Part shown: piece after piece, positions 26,452 to 35,665 of the stretch
Layout: every line of letters starts with the position of its first letter
Numbering within the stretch: the stretch's first letter is position 1
Source of the DNA: CAZAQK01 sp046344715
Lineage (GTDB): Bacteria; Pseudomonadota; Alphaproteobacteria; Rickettsiales; SXRF01
Direction of reading: 5' to 3'
DNA: 64,000 nucleotides
Assembly (NCBI GenBank): GCA_046344715.1
Contig: JBKDKX010000012.1
Location: forward strand, 1-64,000
The notes under the pieces: model-generated
What the model saw: the letters and a program-made list of their open reading frames with translations, nothing else
Told to the model about the DNA's origin: nothing
The model's database searches: none
Program-made: the position numbers and the translations under genes

Positions 26452-27208
26452 CAGCATCATTACTTTTTTTATTTCTGGCCTGGTGGCCTTTCCAGCATTT
26501 GCGCTGAACTCGGTGACCGTGCTGGGCGATAAAAGCATGAATATGGCGATTGTAAAAATAGCTCGTGAGTATTCTGCATCGAAGAATGTGGTGGTGAATA
26601 CCTCGTTTGTATCGCCTGAGCAGCAGGAAGCCCAGATTCTCGAGGGTGGCGCGGCAGATATTTTAATCACACCCCGCGTGGAATGGATTGAAGAACTCAA
26701 ATTGCAGGGTCTGCTTGATATTTATTCCCAGATGGAACTGGCAAAAAACCGGCTGGTGTTTATAGGCCCAATGGATAGTGCGATTGCACCGAACCTGACC
26801 ATTGGTTTTCCCACCGCCAGCATTATCCGTGCGATTGGCTGGGAGCAGGGGTTTATGGTGGGTAATCCGCAATATATGGCGGATGGCGCCTATGCAAAAG
26901 ATGCACTGCGCAATATGAATGCTTCGGAGGATTTGGAGCAATACACATTATACATCAAACGCCCAGACCAGATTGCGGGCATGGTGCGTGGCAGGGGGGC
27001 GTATGGCGTGTTTTTCCAATCTACTGTACGTGATATGGAAGGAGTAAAGGTGCTTGATGTGTTGCCGGAAGAATTGCACCAGCCCATGCAGTATTACGCC
27101 GTGGTGATTGCCGGTAATAATATGGATGAGGCGCGCAAATTCATGGATTACCTTAGATCCAAAGAATCGCGAAGGCTATTGATAAATAATGGTTATGTGG
27201 TGAATTAA
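26435..27208 (+). CDS. ModA-like periplasmic substrate-binding protein
   Basis: Secreted protein with an N-terminal signal (RSSIITFFISGLVAFPAFA) and the two-lobed fold of molybdate-type binding proteins. Family-like segments are LNSVTVLGDKSMNMAIVKIA, EGGAADILITPRVEWIEEL and RGAYGVFFQSTVRD. Length is 257 aa from ATG 26435; an ATG at 26420 would overlap hflX further. No ABC permease or ATPase gene is adjacent, so the ligand and transport partner are unknown. It might be an orphan sensor or a partner of a distant transporter. Confidence 0.75.
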   Translation: MQRVRSSIITFFISGLVAFPAFALNSVTVLGDKSMNMAIVKIAREYSASKNVVVNTSFVSPEQQEAQILEGGAADILITPRVEWIEELKLQGLLDIYSQMELAKNRLVFIGPMDSAIAPNLTIGFPTASIIRAIGWEQGFMVGNPQYMADGAYAKDALRNMNASEDLEQYTLYIKRPDQIAGMVRGRGAYGVFFQSTVRDMEGVKVLDVLPEELHQPMQYYAVVIAGNNMDEARKFMDYLRSKESRRLLINNGYVVN

Positions 27209-27288
27209 TTAATTTTCTTAAACCGTAATAATTCCGTAATAATAAGATGTTACAATCAGACCTAAGAGATTAATTTTTGAGGATTGTT

Positions 27289-27690
27289 ATGAAAAATATT
27301 GCATTTACTTTTACAGCGATAGTAGCATTTGGTATATACGGTTCTGCTTCAGCTCAGGTTTCTGATGAGGGCTATACAATAACCAGACGTAGTTGCATAA
27401 ACATTATCAATGCTAGTTTCACTCCTCCAGACAAGTGTTTTTGCAAATTAGAAGTTCTTGAAATTGACCTGATGGAGCATCGTACTACTAAATTCCCAAG
27501 TTCTACCATTCCTGCATCGAGCGAAGAGGATTGTAAGAAGAAATGTCAAGCCGCGTGTGATGCTATAAATGCTGCAAATAAGCCCAATCCAGAAGGCAGG
27601 AAAAAGAAGAAAAAACCAGCTCCAGTTAAGCCGGTTCCTGTCGATGATGCAGGTATTTGCGATCTTTCACCACTCTCACCCGTGTGCTAA
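27289..27690 (+). CDS. small secreted Cys- and Lys-rich protein, unknown
   Basis: Not recognised. A signal peptide (KNIAFTFTAIVAFGIYGSASA) precedes a mature part of about 110 residues. The mature protein has about ten cysteines, in clusters such as DKCFCKLE and CKKKCQAACD, then a Lys/Pro tail (RKKKKKPAPVKPVPVDD) and a final Cys pair. Export plus paired cysteines suggests disulfides in the periplasm. The ATG at 27289 follows TTGAGGA. It ends 15 bases inside the convergent tsaD gene. Confidence 0.7.
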   Translation: MKNIAFTFTAIVAFGIYGSASAQVSDEGYTITRRSCINIINASFTPPDKCFCKLEVLEIDLMEHRTTKFPSSTIPASSEEDCKKKCQAACDAINAANKPNPEGRKKKKKPAPVKPVPVDDAGICDLSPLSPVC

Positions 27691-28704
27691 AGGCCATCTG
27701 GCCTTTGGCTCAAATGCCATATCGCTGGTATTTCCTAGTTTAAGGTGCTCGATGCCTGCCCAAGCGATCATGGCGGCGTTATCGGTGCAGAGTTTGATGG
27801 GTGGGGCGACGAGCTCCAAGCCGTAGCTGCTGATAACTTCCTGCAATGCGCCGCGTATATATTGGTTCGCCGCCACACCACCCGCCAGCACAAAATGTTT
27901 TCCTTCCGGATGTAATGCTCTGAAGGTTTGTATGGCGTGGTGCGCCCTGTCAGTCAGGCTTTGAACAACCGTGTATTGGAAAGACGCGCAGATATCGGCC
28001 TTGGCTTGTTCTGTAAGTGTACCAGATGCTTCCAATTCCATAACGCATTTCCGCACAGCTGTTTTTAGGCCGGAGAATGAAAAATCGCATCCCTCCCGGC
28101 CTTTCATAGGCACGGGGAATTTATAAGCGGTTTCATTGCCGCTGCGTGCCAGTTGTTCAACCGCAGGGCCACCGGGATACCCAAGGCCAAGCATTTTTGC
28201 CACTTTGTCGAAGGCTTCACCGAGCGCATCATCCACCGTGCCACCAAGTTTTTTGTATTTCCCAACACCTTCCACTGCCAAAAACTGGCAGTGCCCGCCG
28301 GATACTAAAAGTAATAAATAAGGGAAAGGAATGTCATTGGTTAAGCGCACCGTGAGTGCATGGCCTTCCAGATGGTTGACCGCGATGTATGGTTTTTTAT
28401 GTACTGAGGAGAGGGCTTTGGCGGTCATCACTCCCACAATGACACCACCAATCAGGCCAGGCCCGCCAGTGACAGCAATGGCATCAATTCTTTCAAGAGT
28501 TGTGTTAGCCTCAGCCAGTGCTTTATCAATGACGTCCTCGATATGGTTGATGTGAGCGCGTGCAGCAACTTCCGGCACCACGCCGCCATAGGCCGTGTGC
28601 TCATTCGTTTGTGAGAGGATAACGTTGGATAATATCCGCCTATCGTCACTTATCACAGCGGCGGCGGTTTCATCACAACTGCTTTCGATTCCTAGTACTA
28701 GCAT
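27676..28704 (-). CDS. tsaD: tRNA threonylcarbamoyladenosine synthase TsaD
   Basis: Catalytic subunit for t6A37 modification of ANN-decoding tRNAs. ASKHA-type motifs are VLGIESSCDETAAAVI, the metal-binding AVNHLEGHALTVR, LLLVSGGHCQ, LGEAFDKVAKMLGLGYPGGP and VLAGGVAANQYIR. I choose the ATG at 28704 (342 aa), where the family consensus begins. The frame stays open to 28767, but that extension is translated from the palindromic repeat at 28718-28821 and is not part of the gene. Divergent from hemC. Confidence 0.96.
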   Translation of the reverse strand: MLVLGIESSCDETAAAVISDDRRILSNVILSQTNEHTAYGGVVPEVAARAHINHIEDVIDKALAEANTTLERIDAIAVTGGPGLIGGVIVGVMTAKALSSVHKKPYIAVNHLEGHALTVRLTNDIPFPYLLLLVSGGHCQFLAVEGVGKYKKLGGTVDDALGEAFDKVAKMLGLGYPGGPAVEQLARSGNETAYKFPVPMKGREGCDFSFSGLKTAVRKCVMELEASGTLTEQAKADICASFQYTVVQSLTDRAHHAIQTFRALHPEGKHFVLAGGVAANQYIRGALQEVISSYGLELVAPPIKLCTDNAAMIAWAGIEHLKLGNTSDMAFEPKARWPLAHG

Positions 28705-28717
28705 TAGATTTTTCCTT

Positions 28718-28821
28718 GTCATTGCGAGGAGTGAAACGACCCCGGCCTTCGCCGGGGCAGGCTCCACAATCCAGAAAATATGTTTGAAGTAACTGGATTG
28801 CTTCGCTACGCTCGCAATGAC
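28718..28821. repeat. palindromic repeat between tsaD and hemC
   Basis: Perfect 11-base inverted ends GTCATTGCGAG and CTCGCAATGAC bound a 104-bp element. Inside are the hairpin CCCCGGCC-TTC-GCCGGGG (28740-28757, central bases TT) and the core GGATTGCTTCGCT. It takes up 104 of the 134 bases between divergent tsaD and hemC, so the promoters of both genes must lie in or beside it. Related to the central unit at 16754-16821. Confidence 0.93.
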
Positions 28822-28838
28822 AACAACTTGTTTATCAC

Positions 28839-29756
28839 ATGGCTACACTAGCGAAAATCCGCATTGGCACAAGAAAAAGCGCACTGGCTCTGGTTCAGGC
28901 CGAGATGGTTAAGGCCGCGCTTACGCAGGCAAAACCGGAGCTTTCCGGCTATATCGAGGTGGTTTCCATGAGCACCAGCGGCGACCGGTTTGTAGATAGG
29001 CCTCTGTCTGAAATCGGCGGGAAAGGGCTGTTTACGAAGGAAATTGAGGAAGCGCTGCTAGATAACAGTGTGGATATTGCCGTGCATTCCATGAAAGATA
29101 TGGCAACCATGCTGCCAGATGGGCTGGTAATCGGCGCGATGCTGCCACGCGAAGATGCGCGGGACATGCTGGTGGGGCAGGGTATTGCCTCGTTGGATGA
29201 TATAGGGCAGGGGGCAGTGGTGGGAACATCCTCCCTTCGCCGTTCCGCACAGCTTTTAATACGCAGGCCGGATTTAAAAATTGTGCCATTCCGTGGGAAT
29301 GTGCAAACGCGGCTCGCCAAGCTGGAAAATCGCGAGGTACGGGCGACGATACTGGCCTGTGCAGGCCTTAACCGCCTCAGGCTTAGTGTGCCAGGTGTTG
29401 CGTTGCCAATAGATGAATTTTTGCCAGCCGTAGCACAAGGGGCAGTGAGCATTGAATGCCGTGAAAATGATGCCGCAATATTAGAGCTGCTAGCGTTGCT
29501 GAACCATAGTGAAACAGATATTGCTGTGCGCTGTGAGCGGGTATTTCTTAAAGTTCTGGATGGTTCATGCCGCACGCCGATTGCTGGCTATGCCAATATC
29601 TCCGGCAGTAAAATTATACTTAAAGGCCTGGTGGCAAAGCCGGACGGCAGCGAATATTACGCGGATATGGCGGAAAGTAATTTAGTGGATGCTGAGGCAA
29701 TGGGCGCAGCACTTGGCGAGCGATTACTGGCTAAGATAGGCAAGGGGTTTTTCTAA
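28839..29756 (+). CDS. hemC: porphobilinogen deaminase (hydroxymethylbilane synthase)
   Basis: Condenses four porphobilinogen molecules to hydroxymethylbilane in haem synthesis. Motifs are RIGTRKSALALVQAEMV, AVHSMKDM, GTSSLRR and RGNVQTRLAKL. The dipyrromethane cofactor cysteine is Cys244 in LDGSCRTPIAGYA. Length 305 aa, normal. Other haem genes are not in the window, but the cytochrome c maturation operon at 41-46 kb uses its product. A palindromic repeat sits directly upstream and another follows. Confidence 0.97.
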   Translation: MATLAKIRIGTRKSALALVQAEMVKAALTQAKPELSGYIEVVSMSTSGDRFVDRPLSEIGGKGLFTKEIEEALLDNSVDIAVHSMKDMATMLPDGLVIGAMLPREDARDMLVGQGIASLDDIGQGAVVGTSSLRRSAQLLIRRPDLKIVPFRGNVQTRLAKLENREVRATILACAGLNRLRLSVPGVALPIDEFLPAVAQGAVSIECRENDAAILELLALLNHSETDIAVRCERVFLKVLDGSCRTPIAGYANISGSKIILKGLVAKPDGSEYYADMAESNLVDAEAMGAALGERLLAKIGKGFF

Positions 29757-29772
29757 ATCCGTATTTATTTTT

Positions 29773-29841
29773 GTCACTCCTGCGAACGCGGGAGATTTAC
29801 TAATTATGTTAAAAAAAGACTACTGCCTGCGCAGGAGTGAC
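29773..29841. repeat. palindromic repeat after hemC
   Basis: Perfect 12-base inverted ends GTCACTCCTGCG and CGCAGGAGTGAC enclose 45 bases with an A-run. The 69-bp unit lies in the convergent gap between hemC and the TPR lipoprotein gene. It belongs to a different sequence family from the GTCATTGCGAG units but has the same design. Confidence 0.9.
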
Positions 29842-29903
29842 AAGACAGACAGCACGGCATAGCGGCGAGTTTAAGATCCCCACCTTCACGGGAGTGAAAA
29901 AAA

Positions 29904-30962
29904 TTACTCCTGCTCTGATTCCAGAAGTATATTTGAAATATCATCAATCGGTGGTGAAGAAGGTGGAGAGATCGGTTCAATTTCCGGTGCCGCCTCTACT
30001 TTTTTCTTTGTTTTTGGTTTTTTAGCCGCAGGCTTTTCCTGCAATGCCACTGGCTGAGCTGAAGATGCCTGACTTCCACCGCTACCACTGGTGCTTATGG
30101 TTTGCAGATTCTGCCATGCTTTATCATAATAGGTTTTACTATCGGTGAGTGCCATATTCAGATAGTCTTTAGCGAGCGCATTATCTTTCGCAAGATGCGC
30201 GTATAATCCCATATTATTATTCAGGATGGCACCGCTGTAATAATGTTCTGCTACCATGCGAGCATCTTCGATTCGGCCTGCAACGGCATATACCAGCGCA
30301 AGATTCAAATCGATGCGCTTGCGGTCATTTCCACCTGCCGCCGCCAGTGCCCCTGCCTGAAGGAGTGTATCGGATGCCACATCATATTCTCTGGTAAGTG
30401 CCTGCGATAAACCTAAATTGTTGAGTATTGATGTGTTGCCCGGATTATATTTTAGGGCTTCCCTAAAATATTGCTGTGCTTCCGGATGCATTCCGCGAGT
30501 GGTAAAAAGAATGCCAAGGCCATTGAGTGTTTTCCAGCGTGTAGCATCTGTCTTTAGCACATCTTCGAACAGTGGTGCCGGCGTATCAAAATCCCCTTTG
30601 GACAGCAGGGCGAGAGCTTTACCTTCCTTGGCGGCAATAAGGCTGCTGTTTTTATCAATAGCGGCATCGTAAAGCGAAATGGCTTTATCAAATTCGCCAA
30701 TGCGGCGGTAGGTTTCTGCCAACGCAATCATGATGTCGGTATTTTCTGGATTTTTTACCATAACCTGCTGGTAGAGCTGATTGGCTGTAACCCATTCACC
30801 TGCGGCTTCTGCGCTTTTGGCGTTCTCAAGTATGGTATCCTTAACGGTTGGTACTTTAGGGCCTTCCAAATCAGATAAAAATTTCTGTGCGTCAATGGGT
30901 TGTCCTGCATTATCACATGCCGCAAGTAGAATAATTGGTAATAAAAACACGTATTTACGCAT
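29904..30962 (-). CDS. TPR-repeat lipoprotein (TadD-like)
   Basis: Lipoprotein with a signal ending in lipobox LLAAC (Cys16). About six tetratricopeptide repeats follow (roughly residues 45-280), for example WVTANQLYQQVMVKNPENTD and YFREALKYNPGNTSILNNLG. The C-terminal 60 residues are a Ser/Pro/Lys-rich and then acidic tail. TadD-type lipoproteins support Tad pilus secretion, but no tad genes are nearby, so a general periplasmic scaffold is as likely. Divergent from pyrB. Length 352 aa. Confidence 0.85.
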   Translation of the reverse strand: MRKYVFLLPIILLAACDNAGQPIDAQKFLSDLEGPKVPTVKDTILENAKSAEAAGEWVTANQLYQQVMVKNPENTDIMIALAETYRRIGEFDKAISLYDAAIDKNSSLIAAKEGKALALLSKGDFDTPAPLFEDVLKTDATRWKTLNGLGILFTTRGMHPEAQQYFREALKYNPGNTSILNNLGLSQALTREYDVASDTLLQAGALAAAGGNDRKRIDLNLALVYAVAGRIEDARMVAEHYYSGAILNNNMGLYAHLAKDNALAKDYLNMALTDSKTYYDKAWQNLQTISTSGSGGSQASSAQPVALQEKPAAKKPKTKKKVEAAPEIEPISPPSSPPIDDISNILLESEQE

Positions 30963-31066
30963 AAAGTACCTCTTAAATGTGGGGTAGAAGTTACTCTTAA
31001 ATCATTTTGCTGCAAGTGTATTTCTCACATTGCCAATCATATAAACAGTGGTTATGTTCGGAAACC

Positions 31067-32017
31067 ATGAAATCTACAAAGACCTCTGATAAGCGATTCC
31101 CACACAAGCATTTGCTTGGAATCGATGGTCTTTCCCGCGATGATGTATATGCCATCTTGGACTGCGCCAAGGGGTATATTGATCGCAACCGGCAAGTGGA
31201 TAAGAAGCACCCTATATTGCGTGGTCGCACTGTCATCAACCTGTTCTTTGAAAATTCCACCCGTACGCGCACGTCTTTTGAGCTTGCTGGCAAACGCCTT
31301 GGCGCGGATGTAATTAACATGTCGGCTTCTTCCTCTTCGGTGAAGAAGGGCGAGACGCTCATTGATACTGCTATGACGCTGAACGCCATGCACCCAGATT
31401 TTATCACGGTGCGGCATGCGGAATCTGGCGCGGTGCACCTGCTTGCCCGCAAAGTGAACTGCTCGGTGATCAATGCTGGCGACGGCAGCCATGAGCACCC
31501 AACACAGGCTTTGCTGGATGCTCTGACCATTTTGCAGCATAAAAAGAAAATTGAAGGTCTGAAAGTGGCGATATGCGGCGATATACTGCATAGCCGCGTG
31601 GCACGCTCCAACATGAAATTACTTACGCTTCTGGGGGCGGAAGTGCGCGTGATTGCACCACCTACGCTGATGATTGCCTGCCCTGAACAGTTTGGCGTGA
31701 AGCCCTTCCATGATATGCGCAAAGGCATTGAAGGCTGCGACGTGGTGATGACGCTGCGCCTGCAAACCGAGCGTATGAATAGCTCGTTTGTACCCTCCGT
31801 GCGTGAGTATTTCCATTTCTGGGGGCTGGATAGGGAGAAACTCTCTCATGCTAAAAAAGATGCCATTGTGCTTGACCCAGGCCCTATTATGCGCGGTGTG
31901 CAGATTGATTCTGAACTGGCCGATGACATTGAACGCAGTGTGATACTCGATCAGGTGGAAATGGGAGTTGCCGTACGGCAGGCCGTACTGGAATTGCTGG
32001 CAACCCATATCGAATGA
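31067..32017 (+). CDS. pyrB: aspartate carbamoyltransferase catalytic subunit
   Basis: Makes carbamoyl-aspartate, the first committed pyrimidine step. Motifs are LFFENSTRTRTSFELAGKR (carbamoyl phosphate), HEHPTQALLDALTI in the form SHEHPTQALLD, and DPGPIMRGVQI. The start at ATG 31067 gives 316 aa and matches the family; the frame continues upstream to 31007 without homology. No regulatory subunit gene is present. The stop overlaps the following membrane gene by four bases (ATGA). Confidence 0.96.
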   Translation: MKSTKTSDKRFPHKHLLGIDGLSRDDVYAILDCAKGYIDRNRQVDKKHPILRGRTVINLFFENSTRTRTSFELAGKRLGADVINMSASSSSVKKGETLIDTAMTLNAMHPDFITVRHAESGAVHLLARKVNCSVINAGDGSHEHPTQALLDALTILQHKKKIEGLKVAICGDILHSRVARSNMKLLTLLGAEVRVIAPPTLMIACPEQFGVKPFHDMRKGIEGCDVVMTLRLQTERMNSSFVPSVREYFHFWGLDREKLSHAKKDAIVLDPGPIMRGVQIDSELADDIERSVILDQVEMGVAVRQAVLELLATHIE

Positions 32018-33477
32018 GCTTTCTGGTTTATACAAATCGCGCTGTGCAATATGCGTGTGTTGCATTTGCCTTCTGGTTTATCGGTGTATTTGCATATGTA
32101 GCAATACTGAGTGTAAATTATCCGTTCCATCTGGAATGGATGGAGGGGCACACGGTAGACATCATCCTAAGGCTGCGTGAAGGATTACCTTTTTATACAA
32201 AGCCTACACTGGAATACGTGCCCTATATATACACTCCATATTATTTCTATGTAGCCACATTTGTTTCATTTTTTACTGGTGTGGATTTTCTTGCGGGCAG
32301 GTTGGTTTCATTGCTGTCAACCTTTTGCCTTGTTTGGCTTCTTTATGCGTGGATGCGTAAGGAGGGTGGGGATAAATTATTGTCATGGGTAGCGGCGGGG
32401 CTTTACCTTTCCACTTATGTACTTAGCGCCCGCTGGTTTGATGTGGCACGCGTAGACAGTTTGTATTTACTGCTAATGGCCAGCGGCCTGTATGTGTTTT
32501 ATTTTGATCGTTCGAAATATGTTGGTCTGGTATCTGGCTGCATATTTGCCGCAGCGTTTTTTACAAAACAATCCGCACTACTTGCATTGATACCATGTTT
32601 CCTTGCGGCGCTGTATATACGCCCAAGAGCAGCGTTGATTGCAGGATCTGTGACGGCAGTAATCATTTTAGTTGGCTGTTTATTGCTGGAATATAACTCT
32701 AACGCATGGTTCAGTTTCTTTGTATATCATGTACCGGCTGGTCATGTGAATGATGGGCGTAAAATACTCACATTCTGGACAGAAGATCTTATACCTCATT
32801 GTGCAATGATGGTGGTGGTTGCGGTATTCGGATGGCTTTCCACTTATAAGAACGGGCATAAAGCACTGTTATGGTACGCGTCAATTGCATTGGGTTTTAT
32901 TGGCAGCGCCTATCTTTCACGTATCCATTCATACGGGCATTCAAACGTGATTATGCCAGCACATTTTGCGCTGGCACTACTCAGTGGACTGCTACTTATG
33001 CATAGCGCAGGAAAATATAAAATTATCAATATTGTTGCGTGTTTCGCGTTGATCTATCAGTTTTATAGCCTGATCTATGACCCACAACGTTTTGTTCCAA
33101 ACCAAGATGCTATTGCACGGGGAAACGCATTATTAGAAGAAATACGCAACATAGAAGGTGAAGTTTTGGTTTCTGAGCTACAATATGTACAGCCAAGAGT
33201 AGGAAAAAAAACATATACGGTGGGCATGGCAGGTTTTGATTTAATGCGTGCTGACCTAAAGGGCAGAAATCAAGTGAAAACTGAATATGTGCAATCCATA
33301 GCAAATGCGATTAAGAATAAGAAATTTTCTGCAATTGTTGTGGGATATTTTATCAGGCTTGGAGAGTTGCGCGGGCACTATCAGTTACTTAAGACAATTG
33401 ATAATCCACAAGAATTCGTAACTGGCGGTGTATATTTTAATAAAGCACGAATCTTTGTCCCTAGACTGGATAAATAA
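32014..33477 (+). CDS. GT-C-like polytopic membrane protein, probable glycosyltransferase
   Basis: The 487-aa protein has ten or more hydrophobic segments and a short first loop containing EWMEGHTVD. Acidic residues in that position are catalytic in GT-C (family 39/83-like) enzymes that use lipid-linked sugars. A soluble C-terminal part of about 110 residues follows (QPRVGKKTYTVGMAGFD). It overlaps pyrB by four bases and lies before pyrC, so it interrupts the usual pyrB-pyrC pair. Substrate unknown. Envelope glycan modification is inferred from the fold and from the glycan genes at 35.7-38.2 kb. Confidence 0.78.
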   Translation: MSFLVYTNRAVQYACVAFAFWFIGVFAYVAILSVNYPFHLEWMEGHTVDIILRLREGLPFYTKPTLEYVPYIYTPYYFYVATFVSFFTGVDFLAGRLVSLLSTFCLVWLLYAWMRKEGGDKLLSWVAAGLYLSTYVLSARWFDVARVDSLYLLLMASGLYVFYFDRSKYVGLVSGCIFAAAFFTKQSALLALIPCFLAALYIRPRAALIAGSVTAVIILVGCLLLEYNSNAWFSFFVYHVPAGHVNDGRKILTFWTEDLIPHCAMMVVVAVFGWLSTYKNGHKALLWYASIALGFIGSAYLSRIHSYGHSNVIMPAHFALALLSGLLLMHSAGKYKIINIVACFALIYQFYSLIYDPQRFVPNQDAIARGNALLEEIRNIEGEVLVSELQYVQPRVGKKTYTVGMAGFDLMRADLKGRNQVKTEYVQSIANAIKNKKFSAIVVGYFIRLGELRGHYQLLKTIDNPQEFVTGGVYFNKARIFVPRLDK

Positions 33478-33545
33478 CGGTATCGATTGTTGATAGTCTG
33501 TATAAAATCTGCCATCATCGCCGCGAAAATTATGAAAGGCTCTTT

Positions 33546-34877
33546 GTGAAACAACACTTTACACTGCCAACACACCAGAATAACTCCAGCAAAAAAGTGG
33601 CCTACACGAATGCGCGCTTGTTCGATGCAGAATCTGGCCTTGATGTAAAAGGCGGCCTGCTCACCATCGGCAGTGAGATTGCGGATTTCGGTGCAAACCT
33701 GTTTAAGGATGGTGTACCAGCAGGTGCAGAAGTGGTGGATTGCAAAGGGCATTTGCTCACTCCAGGTCTGCTTGATATTCAGGTGCATTTCCGCGAGCCC
33801 GGGCAGGAATATAAGGAAACGATTGCAACTGGCAGTAAATCTGCAGCAGCGGGTGGTGTAACCACTGTTGCCTGTATGCCCAATACCAAGCCGGTGATTG
33901 ATGATCCGGCGGTGGTAGCCTTTGTGCACAAGCGTGCGCGCGAAACGGCTTATGTGAATGTGCGTACCTATGCCGCCATCACCAAAGGGCAAAAAGGTGA
34001 TGAAATAACGGAGATGGGCTTGCTGGCACAGGAAGGTGCCGTGGGCTTTACGGATGACGGGCTTCCCGTAATGAATGCTGGTGTGATGCGTAAAGCCTTG
34101 GCCTATGCACGGGAGCTTGGCCTGCCTGTGGCGCAACATGCAGAAGATTTGAATCTCTCATGTGGTGGCTGCATGAATGAAGGAAAAATATCAGCGCAGC
34201 TTGGTGTCGGCGGAATTCCTAACGCCGCCGAAGCGGTGATGGTGGAGCGTGATATCCTGCTCGCGGAACTTACAGGCGGGCAATACCATGTGCTGCATAT
34301 CTCAACGGCCGAGGCAATTGATGCCGTGCGTCGTGCCAAGAAAAAAGGCCTAAAAGTGACGGCGGAGGCTGCGCCTCATCACTTTATTCTAACAGATGAA
34401 GCCGTGCTTGAATACCGCACCTTCAGCAAAATGAACCCGCCGCTACGCGCCGAGCGTGACCGTATAGCGGTGATTGAAGGCTTGAAAGACGGCACAATCG
34501 ATGCCATCGCCACCGACCATGCACCACATGACCAGGAAAGTAAACGTGTGCCGCTTTCTTCCGCATCTTTTGGTATTGTTGGGTTAGAGACCATGTTGCC
34601 GCTGTCACTCTCATTGTATCACAATAAAATTATGCCGCTGCGCGACATCATCGCGGCGATGACGTATAAACCGGCGGATATCATTCATGTGCCTGCTGGC
34701 CGCCTGAAAAAAGGCGCGCGTGCAGACCTCACATTGATCGACCTCAGCATGGAATGGAGCATTGACCCAAAACAATTCAACAGCAAATCACTGAACTCAC
34801 CATTTGATGACTGGGCAACCAAAGGCCGCGCCATTCGCACGGTGGTAGGTGGTGATACGGTGTATACACTTGAATAA
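33546..34877 (+). CDS. pyrC: dihydroorotase
   Basis: Zinc amidohydrolase that cyclises carbamoyl-aspartate to dihydroorotate. Motifs are LLDIQVHFREPGQEYKETI with the metal-binding DxHxR-like segment, CMPNTKPVIDDP, VAQHAEDLNL, HVLHISTAEA and ATDHAPHD. The 443-aa length suits the long type I class common in alphaproteobacteria. The start is a GTG at 33546, with no better ATG upstream. Separated from pyrB by the GT-C-like gene. Confidence 0.95.
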   Translation: MKQHFTLPTHQNNSSKKVAYTNARLFDAESGLDVKGGLLTIGSEIADFGANLFKDGVPAGAEVVDCKGHLLTPGLLDIQVHFREPGQEYKETIATGSKSAAAGGVTTVACMPNTKPVIDDPAVVAFVHKRARETAYVNVRTYAAITKGQKGDEITEMGLLAQEGAVGFTDDGLPVMNAGVMRKALAYARELGLPVAQHAEDLNLSCGGCMNEGKISAQLGVGGIPNAAEAVMVERDILLAELTGGQYHVLHISTAEAIDAVRRAKKKGLKVTAEAAPHHFILTDEAVLEYRTFSKMNPPLRAERDRIAVIEGLKDGTIDAIATDHAPHDQESKRVPLSSASFGIVGLETMLPLSLSLYHNKIMPLRDIIAAMTYKPADIIHVPAGRLKKGARADLTLIDLSMEWSIDPKQFNSKSLNSPFDDWATKGRAIRTVVGGDTVYTLE

Positions 34878-34951
34878 TCCGCTTTTTAGAATTTTCGTAA
34901 AACCCAAGCTATTTTTCATGGATTATTAAACGGCCTGTGAGAAGATAAAAC

Positions 34952-35665
34952 ATGTTCCATAACACCAACCCCATCATTTGTGCCGTTGATACGCAGGATA
35001 TATCCTACGCGTCGGATCTTGCCAGCAAGCTGGAAGGCTCTGTAGGGGCACTCAAGCTGGGGCTCGAATATTTTACGGCCAATGGTGCGGCAGGTGTACA
35101 GCATATTGCCCGCCACCGTTTCCCGATTTTTTTAGACCTAAAATTTCATGATATTCCGAACACGGTGGCAAAAGCCATCAAGGCGACGGCAGGTATAGAC
35201 ACATTTATGATGACGGTGCACACCGCCGGTGGCCGAGCTATGCTGCGTGCAGCGATTGATGCATCCATGGAAGTTGCAGATATGACGGGTAAGGAACGCC
35301 CATTGATTATTGGTGTTACCGTACTGACCAGTTTAGATCAGGATGATTTGAGTATGGTGGGGATCAATTCACCGCTGCATGATCAAGTGAAACGCCTTGC
35401 TGACCTTGCGGAAAGTGCTGGGCTGGATGGTGTGGTGTGCTCACCGTATGAAATCAAGCTGCTGCGTGAGCATTGCGGTGATGATTTTACGCTGGTTGTG
35501 CCTGGTATCAGGCCGGCAGGTAGCGCAAAAGGCGATCAAAAACGGGTGATGACGCCCAGAGAGGCACTAGAAGAAGGTGCAAATTACATAGTGATTGGCA
35601 GGCCTATCACGGGTGAAGATGATCCGCGTGCTGCTGCAGAGTCTATCTTGCGTACATTGAGTTAG
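34952..35665 (+). CDS. pyrF: orotidine 5'-phosphate decarboxylase
   Basis: Decarboxylates OMP to UMP, the last step of the pathway whose earlier genes pyrB and pyrC lie just upstream. The TIM-barrel motif FLDLKFHDIPNTVAKA carries the catalytic Asp-Lys-Asp array. The phosphate-binding end shows PGIRPAG and YIVIGRPIT. The 237-aa length is typical. Its stop overlaps the convergent glycosyltransferase gene by four bases. Confidence 0.96.
   Translation: MFHNTNPIICAVDTQDISYASDLASKLEGSVGALKLGLEYFTANGAAGVQHIARHRFPIFLDLKFHDIPNTVAKAIKATAGIDTFMMTVHTAGGRAMLRAAIDASMEVADMTGKERPLIIGVTVLTSLDQDDLSMVGINSPLHDQVKRLADLAESAGLDGVVCSPYEIKLLREHCGDDFTLVVPGIRPAGSAKGDQKRVMTPREALEEGANYIVIGRPITGEDDPRAAAESILRTLS

Noticed and set aside
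27689..27707. Hairpin AAAGGCCA/TGGCCTTT at the end of the secreted-protein gene as a terminator
   Set aside because: It lies in tsaD coding sequence and lacks a T-run.
28705..28767. N-terminal extension of tsaD
   Set aside because: The residues are translated from the palindromic repeat, and the family consensus starts at 28704.
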